64,000 bases of DNA from Pararobbsia silviterrae. Lineage in GTDB: Bacteria > Pseudomonadota > Gammaproteobacteria > Burkholderiales > Burkholderiaceae. Position 1 is the first letter of the stretch. The number at the start of each line of letters is the position of its first letter. This document shows positions 46,658 through 56,237 of the stretch, piece after piece. The stretch is taken from contig NZ_RBZU01000005.1 of NCBI RefSeq assembly GCF_003628125.1, forward strand, positions 124,001-188,000. Direction: 5' to 3'. The notes under the pieces are model-generated. The model did no database searches, was not told the DNA's origin, and saw only the letters and a program-made list of their open reading frames with translations. A program made the translations under genes and the position numbers.

Positions 46658-47138
46658 CAACAGCTTCCAGATAGATCAGCGACTAGCGCAAAAAGGGCGT
46701 CGGCGCCAATCGATACCCAGCCGCGCGTCGATCTTCAAATCGACACGGCACGGGCACCCCCGCGATCGGCGATCAAGCCTCGCGGAGAAGATCTAGAACC
46801 TGTAACGGATGCACAACGGCGCGGAGAACCGCAAAGACCGTCGCCAGCACATGTGTCCGGATGGACCATCAGACCGCACTCGGTGCAGCCTGCGCTGGGG
46901 CAGGAAGGGACAGTTTCTAAGGATTGGAGCAAAACGCGATGTCGCGAGAGACGTCATCACCCGTCGAGGGCAGGTCGTCTACAGCGCGGAGCGAATTGTA
47001 CCGTGCTTTGCTGCGTCGCGCCATCCGCCAGACGGTTAATTTTTCTTTGCGCACCCAGGTGCATCCGTGTGCGCGGGGGCGGGCAGACGTGCGCGACGCG
47101 GGCGATTGCACGAGATTGCGGCGTCGCGGCGATCGCGG
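46658..47138 (-). other. Gap upstream of the DEAD-box helicase; possible long 5' leader
   Basis: No gene is seen in 481 nt. On the minus strand TACAAT (46995-47000) is a possible -10, but no good -35 is present. If used, the helicase mRNA would have a leader of about 335 nt. Long leaders are known for cold-shock DEAD-box helicase genes such as csdA/deaD. Confidence 0.35.
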
Positions 47139-47405
47139 TTATTCGGCGCCGGCTTTCAGCGATTCGACGAGTTCGACGTATTGCGTCTTCGCCGTGTCCT
47201 GCGACGTTCCCTTCAGCGCGGCCCAGGCGTCGTGCTTATAACGTCCGACGATATCGGTGAGCCCGGGCTTGTCGCCGCCCGCGTCGCCTTCGGTCGCCTG
47301 CTTGAACAGCGCGTACAGGCGCAGCAAGGTCAGGTTGCCGGGCCGCTCGCTGAGCTTCGTCACATCGGTCTGGGCTTGTTCGAATTGGGATTGCAGTTCG
47401 CTCAT
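47139..47405 (-). CDS. Acyl-CoA-binding protein
   Basis: An 88-residue four-helix ACBP that binds long-chain acyl-CoA esters in the cytoplasm. It carries the family signature YALFKQATEGDAGGDKPGLTD, followed by KHDAWAALKGTSQDTAKTQY. ATG 47405 gives 88 residues, close to the usual 86-90; ATG 47411 two codons upstream is possible. ACBP is uncommon in bacteria overall but regular in Burkholderiales. It is divergent from tsaB. Confidence 0.95.
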   Translation of the reverse strand: MSELQSQFEQAQTDVTKLSERPGNLTLLRLYALFKQATEGDAGGDKPGLTDIVGRYKHDAWAALKGTSQDTAKTQYVELVESLKAGAE

Positions 47406-47607
47406 CGTCATTTCCAGTGGGGGCAGGATCGAAATCGCGATCGATGGTAGCAAGCCGAATCGGCGCCCGGGTGGAGCGAACCTTCCAAACGCGCCGCGCG
47501 GGCGGGGCAGGCGGAGGATCGCCGGGCGCGGACGCCGCGCTCGGACTGGCGTGATTTCTGCGTGCCCGGCATTCGGGTCAATCGGTTCGGGCATTACAAT
47601 AGCCGCC

Positions 47608-48348
47608 ATGAAACGCACGATCCTGCTTGCCCTCGATACCTCGACCGAATTCTGTTCCGTGGCGCTCGGCGTCGCGCCGCATCGCGACGCGACGGCGTTT
47701 TCGAGTGTCCACGTCCGCCATGAGGCGACCGGCTCGGTGTCCAGCACGCGTCTGTTGCCGGCCGTGGGCGAGGTGCTCGACGAAGCCGGCGTGATGCTCG
47801 CCGATTGCGACGCCATCGCATTCGGCGCGGGGCCGGGCTCGTTTACCGGCTTGCGGACCGCGACGGGGGCGGCGCAGGGGCTCGCATTCGGCGCCGCGCG
47901 CCCGGTCATCCCGGTCAGCACGCTGATGGCGTGCGCCGAAGCGGCGCGGACACGCGATACGGGCGCCGCATGCGTGCTCGTCGCGATGGATGCGCGCATG
48001 GACGAGGCGTATTGGGCGATCTACGCGTGGTCCGACGACGACGGCGACTGGCGTGTCGTTTCGGCGCCTGCGCTCGCGCGCGCCGATGCGATCGTCGCGC
48101 CCGACACGCGCTTCACGCTTGCCGGCAATGCCTATGCCGCGTTCGGCGCGCGGCTCGGCGCCGCGGCGCAGGCCGCATCGATTGACGCCGAGGCGCTGCC
48201 GCATGCGGCGTCGATCGCGTCGATCGCGCTGCGTGCGTGGCGGCGCGGCGCCGCAATCGATCCCGCGCTCGCCGCACCCGAATATATTCGTGACAAAGTG
48301 GCGCAAACCACGGCCGAGCGCGAGGCGGCCCGAGCGGAGTCCACGTGA
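47608..48348 (+). CDS. tsaB: tRNA threonylcarbamoyladenosine biosynthesis protein TsaB
   Basis: TsaB scaffolds TsaD and TsaE in the synthesis of t6A on tRNAs reading ANN codons. The 246-residue product has the ASKHA-type start LLALDTSTEFCSVAL and the conserved GPGSFTGLRTATGAAQGL. The ATG at 47608 is where homology starts; the frame is open further upstream without conservation. Its stop overlaps the rimI start by 4 bp (GTGA), so the two are translationally coupled, a common arrangement. Confidence 0.95.
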   Translation: MKRTILLALDTSTEFCSVALGVAPHRDATAFSSVHVRHEATGSVSSTRLLPAVGEVLDEAGVMLADCDAIAFGAGPGSFTGLRTATGAAQGLAFGAARPVIPVSTLMACAEAARTRDTGAACVLVAMDARMDEAYWAIYAWSDDDGDWRVVSAPALARADAIVAPDTRFTLAGNAYAAFGARLGAAAQAASIDAEALPHAASIASIALRAWRRGAAIDPALAAPEYIRDKVAQTTAEREAARAEST

Positions 48349-48836
48349 GCGCAGACCTGAGCTACCGATACGTCTCGAGAATGACGCCGGCCGACCTCGC
48401 CGAGGTCTCGGCGGTCGAGGCCGTCGCCTATGAATTCCCCTGGACGCGCGGCAACTTCGAAGACGCGCTGCGCAACGGCTATCTCGGCCTGTGCATGCGC
48501 GACGTCCAGGGCGTACTGATCGGATATTGCGTGCTGATGCCTGTCGTCGACGAAATGCATTTGTTGAACCTCTGTGTGGCGCCCGCATCGCAGGGACGCG
48601 GCGTCGGGCTCGCGCTGCTTCAGGAAGCGGTCCGCGTGACGCGGACCGAGAAGCTGTTCAGCATGCTGCTCGAAGTCCGGCCTTCGAACCAGCGCGCGGT
48701 GCGGCTTTACGAGCGGTTTGGTTTCGTCGCGATCGGGCGTCGGCGGAACTACTACCCGGCCGCGCAACGCAAACGCGAAGACGCGATCGTCATGCGCCTG
48801 ACGTTCCCACAGGAGACGAGCCATGTCGCTGCCTGA
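48345..48836 (+). CDS. rimI: Ribosomal protein S18 alanine N-acetyltransferase RimI
   Basis: A 163-residue GNAT acetyltransferase that acetylates the N-terminus of ribosomal protein S18. The acetyl-CoA loop is QGRGVGLALLQEAV, preceded by LLNLCVAPASQG; RPSNQRAVRLYERFGF and RRNYYP are typical of RimI. It starts with GTG at 48345, inside the tsaB stop, and overlaps the UDG gene by 14 bp. So tsaB-rimI-udg form one coupled operon. Confidence 0.95.
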   Translation: MSADLSYRYVSRMTPADLAEVSAVEAVAYEFPWTRGNFEDALRNGYLGLCMRDVQGVLIGYCVLMPVVDEMHLLNLCVAPASQGRGVGLALLQEAVRVTRTEKLFSMLLEVRPSNQRAVRLYERFGFVAIGRRRNYYPAAQRKREDAIVMRLTFPQETSHVAA

Positions 48837-49842
48837 TTCGTTGCTCGACGAGCTCGGTCTCGCGCCGTTGTGGGTGCGGCGCGAGCGTGGGGCGACGCTC
48901 GAGCGCGCATCCGCGGGGGATCCCGTCGCGGTGCCACGCGCCCCCGCGATCGAGGCGCGCGGCGCGGCGATCGAGCCGTCCGAGATGCCCGCGCGAGTGC
49001 CGGACCGCCCGGTGATCGAGCCCGAGACGCACGCGCGCTTCGCCGAGGAACCCGTGGCATCCGAGGCCATCGAATCGACGGCTTCGACGGCTTCGACGGC
49101 TTCGACGGCTTCGACGGCTTCGACGGCTTCGACAGGTTCAGCGGCTTCCGCGGGTTCGGCGGAGGACGGCGAAGCCGTGCCGAACGCACGCGATTTCGAA
49201 ACCGATTCGCCCGCGCGCGAGTCGCGCGCCGACGCGTTCGACGCGGCCGAGTCCGGCGTGCTCGAACGCGTGCACGTATCCGATCTCGACTTCACGGCGC
49301 TCAAGGCACGCGTGACGGCGTGCACGGCGTGCCGTCTCTGCGAGAAGCGCACGCAAACCGTATTCGGGGTCGGCGACGAGCATGCCGATTGGATGATCGT
49401 CGGCGAAGCGCCCGGCGAGAACGAAGACCGTCTCGGCGAACCGTTCGTCGGCCAGGCGGGCAAGCTCCTCGACAATATGCTGCGCGCGCTCGGTCTCGAC
49501 CGCGCGCACAACGTCTATATCGCGAACGTGATCAAATGCCGTCCGCCCGGCAATCGCGATCCGCAGCCCGACGAAGTCGCGCAATGCGAGCCGTTCCTCA
49601 AGCGTCAGGTCGCGCTGGTCCAGCCCAAGGTCATCGTCGCGCTCGGCCGGTTCGCGGCCAAGACGTTGCTCAAGACCGACGCGACGATTTCGTCGATGCG
49701 CGGCCGTGTTCACACGTATGAAGGCGTGCCGGTCATCGTCAGCTATCACCCGGCCTATCTATTGCGCAGCCTGCCCGAGAAGAGCAAGGCATGGACCGAT
49801 CTCTGCCTCGCGCAAGCGACCTATCGCAACGTGCTCGACTGA
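48823..49842 (+). CDS. Uracil-DNA glycosylase, family 4 (Fe-S type)
   Basis: Removes uracil from DNA. The 339-residue product has a C-terminal catalytic domain of about 190 residues with CTACRLCEKRTQTVFGVG (two cluster cysteines), IVGEAPGENEDRLGEPFVGQ (the GEAPG motif), IKCRPPGNRDPQPDE, and SYHPAYLLR. The N-terminal 160 residues are low complexity: they include a run of Ala-Ser-Thr triplets (residues about 85-105) encoded by a 9-bp DNA repeat. A long disordered N-terminus is common in Burkholderia members of this family. It overlaps rimI by 14 bp and the next gene by 52 bp. Confidence 0.94.
   Translation: MSLPDSLLDELGLAPLWVRRERGATLERASAGDPVAVPRAPAIEARGAAIEPSEMPARVPDRPVIEPETHARFAEEPVASEAIESTASTASTASTASTASTASTGSAASAGSAEDGEAVPNARDFETDSPARESRADAFDAAESGVLERVHVSDLDFTALKARVTACTACRLCEKRTQTVFGVGDEHADWMIVGEAPGENEDRLGEPFVGQAGKLLDNMLRALGLDRAHNVYIANVIKCRPPGNRDPQPDEVAQCEPFLKRQVALVQPKVIVALGRFAAKTLLKTDATISSMRGRVHTYEGVPVIVSYHPAYLLRSLPEKSKAWTDLCLAQATYRNVLD
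49072..49143. repeat. In-frame 9-bp tandem repeat in the UDG gene (GCTTCGACG)
   Basis: Five exact GCTTCGACG copies (49081-49125) with diverged copies on each side, eight units in all. The unit is three codons (Ala-Ser-Thr), so copy-number change keeps the frame and only lengthens the disordered N-terminal linker of the glycosylase. Confidence 0.9.
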
Positions 49843-50918
49843 GCCACGCGTCGGCGCTCGCCGACGCGTTGACCCGTCTACGCGATCCGTGCGTGCGCGA
49901 TCTGGCGTGGCTGCTGTTCGCGCCGCGTGTGCTGTGCGCCACGGCGTTCGGCTCGCTGCTCGCGCCGCCTGTCGACGAGCCCGCGACGCTTGTTCACGCA
50001 CTCCATGCGCTCGATATCGATCCGTCGCCGCTCCATGCGAGCCTCGCGCCGCTGACGACGCGGCGTGTCGGCCACTATGCCGAACGTCTCGTGCACTATG
50101 CGCTGACGCATCTGTCGGCCTATACGCTGATCGCCGCGAACCTGCCGCTGCGCGTGCAGAAGCAGACAGTCGGCGAGTGCGATTTTTTGCTCGAAGATCC
50201 CGCGGGTCTGCGCTTGCACTGGGAACTCGCGGTCAAATGCTATCTGCGCGTGGACGTCGAGGATCTCGCCGATCCCCTTGCCGCTTTGGTCGGGCCGGCA
50301 CTCGGCGATCGGCTCGACATCAAGCTTGCGCGGCTGCTCGAACATCAACTGCCGCTCACGGCGCGCGAGGACTATGCGGCGTTGCTGCCGCGCGGTCCGT
50401 GGCATGCGCAGATGTGGGTCAGCGGCTGGCTGTTCGATCGCTTCGATCATTGGCGCGCGCATCGCGCGATGGATATCGATCCGCGACTCGCGCGCGATGT
50501 GCCGACGGGTTTCTGGACATCGGTCGCGCGCTGGCCCGAACTCGCGGATGCGATCGGCGCGCACGCGTGGACGCGCTTGCCGCGTCTGCGATGGATCGCG
50601 CCGCTCGCGGAGCCCGACTCGACATGGTGCGATGCGGCGACCCTGACGCAGCGGATCGCCGACGCGTTTCCGGAGCACGAACCAGACGCGATCGCGCCGA
50701 CCGATACCGGTCGCGCGGGGCCGGCCGACACAGTCCAACACATCGATGCAACACCGGCGGCAGTGCGTTCAAGACCACGCGACGATCCGTTTGCCATCGC
50801 GGCCTGGAAGCGCGATCCCGACGGCCGCTGGCGTGAGTGCGCGCGGGGCTTTATCGTCGCCGACGATTGGGAGAATCGCGCGCGCGCTTTTGCGGCGTCC
50901 GCGGGCGTGTCGTCTTAA
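49791..50918 (+). CDS. DUF1853 family protein
   Basis: A 375-residue protein matching the DUF1853 family. The central segment has QTVGECDFLLEDPAGLRLHW followed by ELAVKCYL; the spacing Asp...Glu-x-Val-Lys resembles a PD-(D/E)XK nuclease core (D in CDFLL, E and K in WELAVK). Function is not established. Its start lies 52 nt inside the UDG gene, so the two are coupled. The residues around 300-335 are low complexity. The operon partner removes uracil from DNA, so a DNA-related role is conceivable (inference). Confidence 0.8.
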   Translation: MDRSLPRASDLSQRARLSHASALADALTRLRDPCVRDLAWLLFAPRVLCATAFGSLLAPPVDEPATLVHALHALDIDPSPLHASLAPLTTRRVGHYAERLVHYALTHLSAYTLIAANLPLRVQKQTVGECDFLLEDPAGLRLHWELAVKCYLRVDVEDLADPLAALVGPALGDRLDIKLARLLEHQLPLTAREDYAALLPRGPWHAQMWVSGWLFDRFDHWRAHRAMDIDPRLARDVPTGFWTSVARWPELADAIGAHAWTRLPRLRWIAPLAEPDSTWCDAATLTQRIADAFPEHEPDAIAPTDTGRAGPADTVQHIDATPAAVRSRPRDDPFAIAAWKRDPDGRWRECARGFIVADDWENRARAFAASAGVSS

Positions 50919-51392
50919 GTCGTCGTGTCGATGGCGGCGCTGATTTTATTGACTTTCAGCGGTGAAAGTCTGATCGGCGAGGTCGTTTGGAAATCCGGGT
51001 CGACCGATCCTCATGCCGAAATCCGTCGAAAACCCGTGTTTATTCGAATGGGCTTGAATTGAGCTTGAATGGGGCTTGAATGGGGCGTGGAGCGGACGTA
51101 AAGCGGACGTAAAGCGGGTTCCCGGCGGGTTTTAAGTCGCGCACCATGCGCGCATCGGCGTTGTTTTATCGAATTCGATATTCGTGTTCGAATTTCGAAA
51201 AATCGGTTTTTCGCACCCGCACCATATCGACATTCAGCCGGCGCGGATTGCGTAGTGATTTTCGACTGTCTGTGATGATGCGCGCACGCGCGTCATGACG
51301 TGAACATCGAGACCGGACAAGCGGAACGCATCAGTCCCTCCACGCGAACGCGAACAAACGCAGACGAACGCACTCGGCGCCGCCGACGCGGC
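50919..51392. other. Gene-free gap with 11-bp repeats
   Basis: No gene in 474 nt. GCTTGAAT recurs every 11 bp (51052, 51063, 51074), then GCGGACGTAAA occurs twice (51092-51113). A small inverted repeat CGAAAAA-TCGG-TTTTTCG is at 51196-51213. The stretch 51130-51260 is relatively A/T-rich. It lies between converging DUF1853 and thiD genes. Confidence 0.6.
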
Positions 51393-52190
51393 TCACCACC
51401 AGCGATGAAAATGGTGCACGGGGCCGATGCCTGTGCCGACGCTGAGCCGGTCGGCCTGTTCGAGCGCGCCGACGAGGTAGTCCTTCGCGCCGCGCACGGC
51501 TTCCTCGACATTGCCGGTGCGCGGGATCAGCGCGGCGATTGCGGCCGACAGCGTGCATCCGGTTCCGTGCGTATGGCGCGTGGCGACGCGTCGCGCGCTG
51601 ATGCGCGTCTCGCCGTTCGCGTCGAACAGCCAGTCGGGGCTTTCGTCGCCGCCGAGATGACCGCCCTTGATCAGCACGCCGTTCGCGCCGAGCGCGCGCA
51701 AGGCGCTCGCCTGACGACGCATCGCGTCCTCGTCGCGGGCTTCGGGCTCGCCGAGCAGCGCGGCGGCTTCGGGCAGATTCGGCGTGATGAGCGTGGCGAG
51801 CGGCAACAGTTCGTCGCGCAGCGCGGCCACGGCGTCGGGCAGGAGCAGCGCGTGTCCGCTCTTCGAAATCATGACGGTGTCGAGCACGACGTAGCGGGGC
51901 TGATATCGGCGCAGCGCCGCCGCGACGGCGCGCACGATCTCGGCGTTCGCGAGCATGCCGAGCTTGACGGCATCGATGCGCAGGTCGCCGAACACCGCGT
52001 CGAGCTGCGCGGTCATGAATGCAGCCGGCGGCGCATGGACCGCGGTCACGCCATGCGTGTTCTGCGCAGTCAGCGCGGTGATGGCCGAGGCGCCGAATGC
52101 GCCGAGCGCAGAGAAGGCCTTGAGATCGGCCTGAATGCCCGCGCCGCCTCCGGAATCGGAGCCTGCAATGGTCAGAACGTTCGGAATCAC
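51393..52190 (-). CDS. thiD: Hydroxymethylpyrimidine/phosphomethylpyrimidine kinase ThiD
   Basis: Phosphorylates HMP and HMP-P in thiamine biosynthesis. The 265-residue ribokinase-fold protein has the signature LTIAGSDSGGGAGIQADLKA near the N-terminus, PNLPEAAALLG, and the anion hole THGTGCTLSAAIA. There is no ATG at the expected place; GTG 52190 is chosen and TTG 52205 is an alternative. The frame stays open far upstream, which is a shadow inside lplT. Separated by 68 nt from lplT, same strand, so possibly co-transcribed. Confidence 0.93.
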   Translation of the reverse strand: MIPNVLTIAGSDSGGGAGIQADLKAFSALGAFGASAITALTAQNTHGVTAVHAPPAAFMTAQLDAVFGDLRIDAVKLGMLANAEIVRAVAAALRRYQPRYVVLDTVMISKSGHALLLPDAVAALRDELLPLATLITPNLPEAAALLGEPEARDEDAMRRQASALRALGANGVLIKGGHLGGDESPDWLFDANGETRISARRVATRHTHGTGCTLSAAIAALIPRTGNVEEAVRGAKDYLVGALEQADRLSVGTGIGPVHHFHRWW

Positions 52191-52258
52191 GGCGTGGGTC
52201 GTCAAGCGAGTGGCTGCGGAAGGAGCGCGCGAAACGCAAGCGGTTTCACGCGCGACGA

Positions 52259-53566
52259 TTAGCGGAATTCGTCGCCGAGCAGCGACAATGCGTCGCCTTG
52301 GCGCTGGTTGTGGCGATGCAGCCGCATGATCAGTCCCATCGTGATCATCACGAACAGACTGAACAGCACGATGACGATCGTCACGGAGACATTGAGCCGC
52401 ACGAGCAGCGTATAGAGGCAGAGCATCACGAGGATCGACAGATTCTCGTTGAAGTTCTGGACCGCGATCGAGTGTCCGGCCGACAGCAGCAGATGGCCGC
52501 GGTGCTGGAGCAGCGCGTTCATCGGCACGACAAAGAAGCCCGACAGCGCGCCGATGAAGGTCAGGAACGCATAGGCGATCAGCATGTAGACGGGTTCGCT
52601 GAAACGGCCGATATGCACGACCCACTCGGGCGGGAACAGATCCTTGCTGTAAAACGCCATGAGCATGACGGCCGCGCCCATCACGACGCCCGCGGGCAGC
52701 ACCGTCAACGAACGCTTGAGCGGTACCTTGGCCGCCGCGACGACGGCGCCGATCGCGACGCCGACCGCGACGAACGCCTGCAGCACGGTGCCTTCGGACA
52801 GCGAGAGGCCGAGCGAGCTCTTGGCCCATTCGAGCACGATGAATTGCAGCGTCGCGCCGGCGCCCCATAGCAGCGTCGTGACCGCGAGCGAGATCTGTCC
52901 GAGACGGTCGCGCCAGAGCGCGTTGAAACAATCGGCAAAGTCCGAGATCAGCCGCATCGGACCATGTTGCTGGCGCGGATAGCGCGCGCCGGTGTCGGGG
53001 ATCCCGAGATTGAACAGCGCGGCGATCACGTACATCCCCGTGATCACGATGATCGCGGCATGCGCGGGCGTGAAGCCCTCGGGCAGATGCGGCAGCAGCA
53101 GCCGATGCGCGACGTGCGGACTGATGAGTGCGCCGCCGCATACGGTGCCGAGAATGATCGAACTCACGGTCGTGCCTTCGATCCAGCTATTCGCGGCGAC
53201 GAGGCGTTCGGGCGGCAGCAGCTCGGTCAGAATGCCGTATTTGGCGGGCGAGTAGGCCGCGGCGCCGAACCCGACGATGCCATAGGCGATCAGCGGATGC
53301 GCGCCCGCGAGCATCGTCAGGCAGCCGACGACTTTGATCGTGTTCGTCAGGAACATCACGCGTCCCTTCGGCCGCGAGTCGGCGAAGGCGCCGACGAAGG
53401 CGGCGAGCACGACGTAGGACAGCACGAAGAACAGCTTCAGCAGCGGAGTCATCCACTGCGGGGACTGCAGATCCAACAGAAGCGCAATCGCGGCGATGAG
53501 CAACGCATTGTCGGCGAGCGAGGAAAAAAACTGCGCCGCCATAATGGTGTAAAAGCCTTTTTTCAT
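52259..53566 (-). CDS. lplT: Lysophospholipid transporter LplT-like MFS protein
   Basis: A 435-residue major facilitator with about twelve membrane segments. LplT flips lysophospholipids inward for re-acylation. The N-terminal KGFYTIMAAQFFSSLADNAL and the YSPAKYGILTELLPPERLVAANSWIE region (given in part) are typical of LplT. In Burkholderia it usually lies divergent from alr, as here (145 nt between starts). Another MFS group with similar motifs exists, so the exact substrate is by homology only. Confidence 0.92.
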   Translation of the reverse strand: MKKGFYTIMAAQFFSSLADNALLIAAIALLLDLQSPQWMTPLLKLFFVLSYVVLAAFVGAFADSRPKGRVMFLTNTIKVVGCLTMLAGAHPLIAYGIVGFGAAAYSPAKYGILTELLPPERLVAANSWIEGTTVSSIILGTVCGGALISPHVAHRLLLPHLPEGFTPAHAAIIVITGMYVIAALFNLGIPDTGARYPRQQHGPMRLISDFADCFNALWRDRLGQISLAVTTLLWGAGATLQFIVLEWAKSSLGLSLSEGTVLQAFVAVGVAIGAVVAAAKVPLKRSLTVLPAGVVMGAAVMLMAFYSKDLFPPEWVVHIGRFSEPVYMLIAYAFLTFIGALSGFFVVPMNALLQHRGHLLLSAGHSIAVQNFNENLSILVMLCLYTLLVRLNVSVTIVIVLFSLFVMITMGLIMRLHRHNQRQGDALSLLGDEFR

Positions 53567-53711
53567 CCTGTGCGTGTGCGATCCACGGGGGCCGGCGTTC
53601 GGTCTCCACCGGCAAGCGGCATATCCTGTCCGGAAGGGTTGTGTGCCCGGCTTTATAACATGAAAATAGAGAAGTTCCGACTAGCGAAAGCCTTTAATTC
53701 ATAAGCCGTTC

Positions 53712-54782
53712 ATGCCGCGTCCAATCTCCGCCACCGTCCATACCGCCGCGCTCGCGAACAATCTTGCCGTCGTGCGCCGTTTCGCTCCCCGCTCGAAAGT
53801 CTGGGCCGTCGTGAAGGCCAATGCCTATGGCCACGGTCTGGCGCGCGCGTTCCCGGGTTTGCGCGCGACGGACGGCTTCGGCTTGCTCGATCTTGACGAG
53901 GCGGTGCGGCTGCGCGAACTCGGCTGGGCCGGACCGATCCTGCTGCTCGAAGGCTTTTTCAAGCCGTCGGATCTCGATATCGTCGATCGATACAGCCTGA
54001 CGACGACCGTGCATTGCGACGAGCAACTGCGGATGATCGAGCTGGCGCGGCTCTCGCGTCCGCTCAATGTCCAGCTCAAGATGAATACGGGCATGAACCG
54101 CCTCGGCTATACGCCCGACAAATACCGCGTCGCGTGGGAACGCGCGCGCAGTTCGACGGGCGTCGGGCAGATCGTCCTGATGACGCATTTCTCGGATGCC
54201 GACGGCGAACGCGGCGTCGAACACCAGGTCGCGGCTTTCGAGCGCGGCGCCGACGGCATCGCGGGCATGCGCAGTCTCGCGAACTCGGCCGCGACGCTCT
54301 GGCATCCGGCGACTCATTTCGACTGGGTTCGACCCGGCATCATGCTCTATGGCGGATCGCCGACGGGCGTGCACGCCGATATCGCGACATCGGGACTGCA
54401 GGCGACGATGACGCTGAGCACCGAGATCATCGCGACGCAGATGCTCGGCTCGGGCGATACCGTCGGCTATGGCTCGCGTTTCACGGCCGAAGGGCCGATG
54501 CGTATCGGCGTCATCGCGTGCGGCTACGCCGACGGTTATCCGCGTCATGCGCGCACGGGCACGCCGGTCGCCGTCAACGGCGTGCGCACGCGCACGATCG
54601 GCCGCGTGTCGATGGACATGATCGCCGTCGATCTGACGCCGGTTCCCGATGCGGGCATCGGCGCGCATGTCGAACTATGGGGTCCGACCATTTCGATCGA
54701 CGACGTCGCCGCGGCAAGCGAGACGATCGGCTATGAACTCATGTGCGCGGTGACCACGCGCGTGCCGGTCCGCGCGGACTGA
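53712..54782 (+). CDS. alr: Alanine racemase
   Basis: PLP-dependent racemase that makes D-alanine for peptidoglycan. The 356-residue product has the PLP-binding motif [10 protein letters not shown] with K35, the GMNRLGY motif, [13 protein letters not shown], and the catalytic tyrosine in [10 protein letters not shown] (about Y272). Length matches the family (about 360). The upstream 145-nt gap to lplT is A/T-rich (TTTATAACATGAAAATAGAG), consistent with divergent promoters. radA follows 70 nt later, the usual order in Burkholderia. Confidence 0.97.
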   Translation: MPRPISATVHTAALANNLAVVRRFAPRSKVWAVVKANAYGHGLARAFPGLRATDGFGLLDLDEAVRLRELGWAGPILLLEGFFKPSDLDIVDRYSLTTTVHCDEQLRMIELARLSRPLNVQLKMNTGMNRLGYTPDKYRVAWERARSSTGVGQIVLMTHFSDADGERGVEHQVAAFERGADGIAGMRSLANSAATLWHPATHFDWVRPGIMLYGGSPTGVHADIATSGLQATMTLSTEIIATQMLGSGDTVGYGSRFTAEGPMRIGVIACGYADGYPRHARTGTPVAVNGVRTRTIGRVSMDMIAVDLTPVPDAGIGAHVELWGPTISIDDVAAASETIGYELMCAVTTRVPVRAD

Positions 54783-54852
54783 CGCGCGCGCCGACAGGAC
54801 ACGACGAACACAACGAATACAACGCACTCGAAGACGAACAAAGACACAGTCG

Positions 54853-56232
54853 ATGGCCAAGAGCAAGACCGTTTATGTCTGCAGCGCCTGTGGCGCGCAG
54901 TCCGCGAAGTGGTCGGGGCAATGCGCCTCGTGCAATGAATGGAACACGATCGTCGAGACGGTTGCCGAAGCGGCGTCGAGCGGACACCGGTTCCAATCGC
55001 TCGCCCAGCGTTCGCCCGTACGCATGCTCGGACAGATCGAGGCGGCCGACGTGCCGCGCTTTACGACGGGCATCGGCGAATTCGACCGCGTGCTCGGCGG
55101 CGGTCTCGTGCCCGGCGGGGTCGTGCTGATCGGCGGCGATCCGGGGATCGGCAAATCGACGTTGCTGCTCCAGTCGCTCGCCGCGATGGCGCGCGATCGA
55201 AAGGCGCTCTACGTGAGCGGCGAGGAGTCGGGCGCGCAGATCGCGCTGCGCGCGCAGCGGCTGGGCCTGACCGAGGCGGCATCGGGCGCGTCGGAACTGG
55301 CCTTGCTCGCCGAAATCCAGCTCGAACGCATTCAGGCGACGATCGACGCCGAACGTCCCGAGATTGCCGTCATCGATTCGATCCAGACGGTCTATTCGGA
55401 TGCGCTGACGTCGGCGCCGGGTTCGGTCGCCCAGGTCCGCGAATGCGCGGCGCAACTCACGCGCATCGCCAAACAACTCGGCGTGACGATCATCATGGTC
55501 GGCCATGTGACGAAGGAGGGCGCGCTCGCCGGACCGCGCGTGCTCGAACACATCGTCGATACCGTGCTGTATTTCGAAGGCGACACGCACTCGTCATATC
55601 GGCTCGTGCGCGCGATCAAGAACCGCTTCGGCGCCGTCAATGAACTCGGCGTGTTCGCGATGACCGACAAGGGACTGCGCGGCGTCGCGAATCCGTCGGC
55701 CTTGTTCCTGTCGCAGCACGAGCAGCAGGTCGCGGGCTCGTGCGTGCTCGTCACGCAGGAGGGCACGCGGCCCTTGCTCGTCGAAGTCCAGGCGCTCGTC
55801 GACGCGGCGCAGGTGCCGAATCCGCGCCGGCTCGCGGTCGGTCTCGAACAGAACCGGCTTGCGATGTTGCTCGCGGTCCTGCATCGGCACGCGGGGATCG
55901 GGTGCTTCGATCAGGACGTGTTCCTCAACGCGGTCGGCGGCGTCAAGATCGCCGAGCCCGCGGCGGATCTCGCGGTCCTGCTCGCGATCCATTCGTCGAT
56001 GCGCAACAAGCCCTTGCCGAAGGGGCTCGTCGTATTCGGCGAAGTCGGTCTCGCGGGCGAAATCCGGCCATCGCCGCGCGGACAGGAGCGTCTCAAGGAA
56101 GCCGCCAAGCTCGGCTTCAGCGCGGCATTGATTCCGAAGGCGAACGCGCCGAAGCAGCCGATCGACGGGCTCAACGTCGTCGCGGTCGACCGCATCGAGC
56201 AGGCAATCGACCGTGTTCGCGAACTCGAATAA
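54853..56232 (+). CDS. radA: DNA repair protein RadA
   Basis: RadA is a RecA-like helicase that drives branch migration during recombination. The 459-residue product has the N-terminal zinc finger CSACGAQSAKWSGQCASC, Walker A GGDPGIGKST, the RadA-specific KNRFGAVNELGVF, and a C-terminal Lon-protease-like domain without protease activity. Length is the family norm. It converges on the ABC-F gene with only 5 nt between stops. Confidence 0.97.
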   Translation: MAKSKTVYVCSACGAQSAKWSGQCASCNEWNTIVETVAEAASSGHRFQSLAQRSPVRMLGQIEAADVPRFTTGIGEFDRVLGGGLVPGGVVLIGGDPGIGKSTLLLQSLAAMARDRKALYVSGEESGAQIALRAQRLGLTEAASGASELALLAEIQLERIQATIDAERPEIAVIDSIQTVYSDALTSAPGSVAQVRECAAQLTRIAKQLGVTIIMVGHVTKEGALAGPRVLEHIVDTVLYFEGDTHSSYRLVRAIKNRFGAVNELGVFAMTDKGLRGVANPSALFLSQHEQQVAGSCVLVTQEGTRPLLVEVQALVDAAQVPNPRRLAVGLEQNRLAMLLAVLHRHAGIGCFDQDVFLNAVGGVKIAEPAADLAVLLAIHSSMRNKPLPKGLVVFGEVGLAGEIRPSPRGQERLKEAAKLGFSAALIPKANAPKQPIDGLNVVAVDRIEQAIDRVRELE

Positions 56233-56237
56233 GCCCC

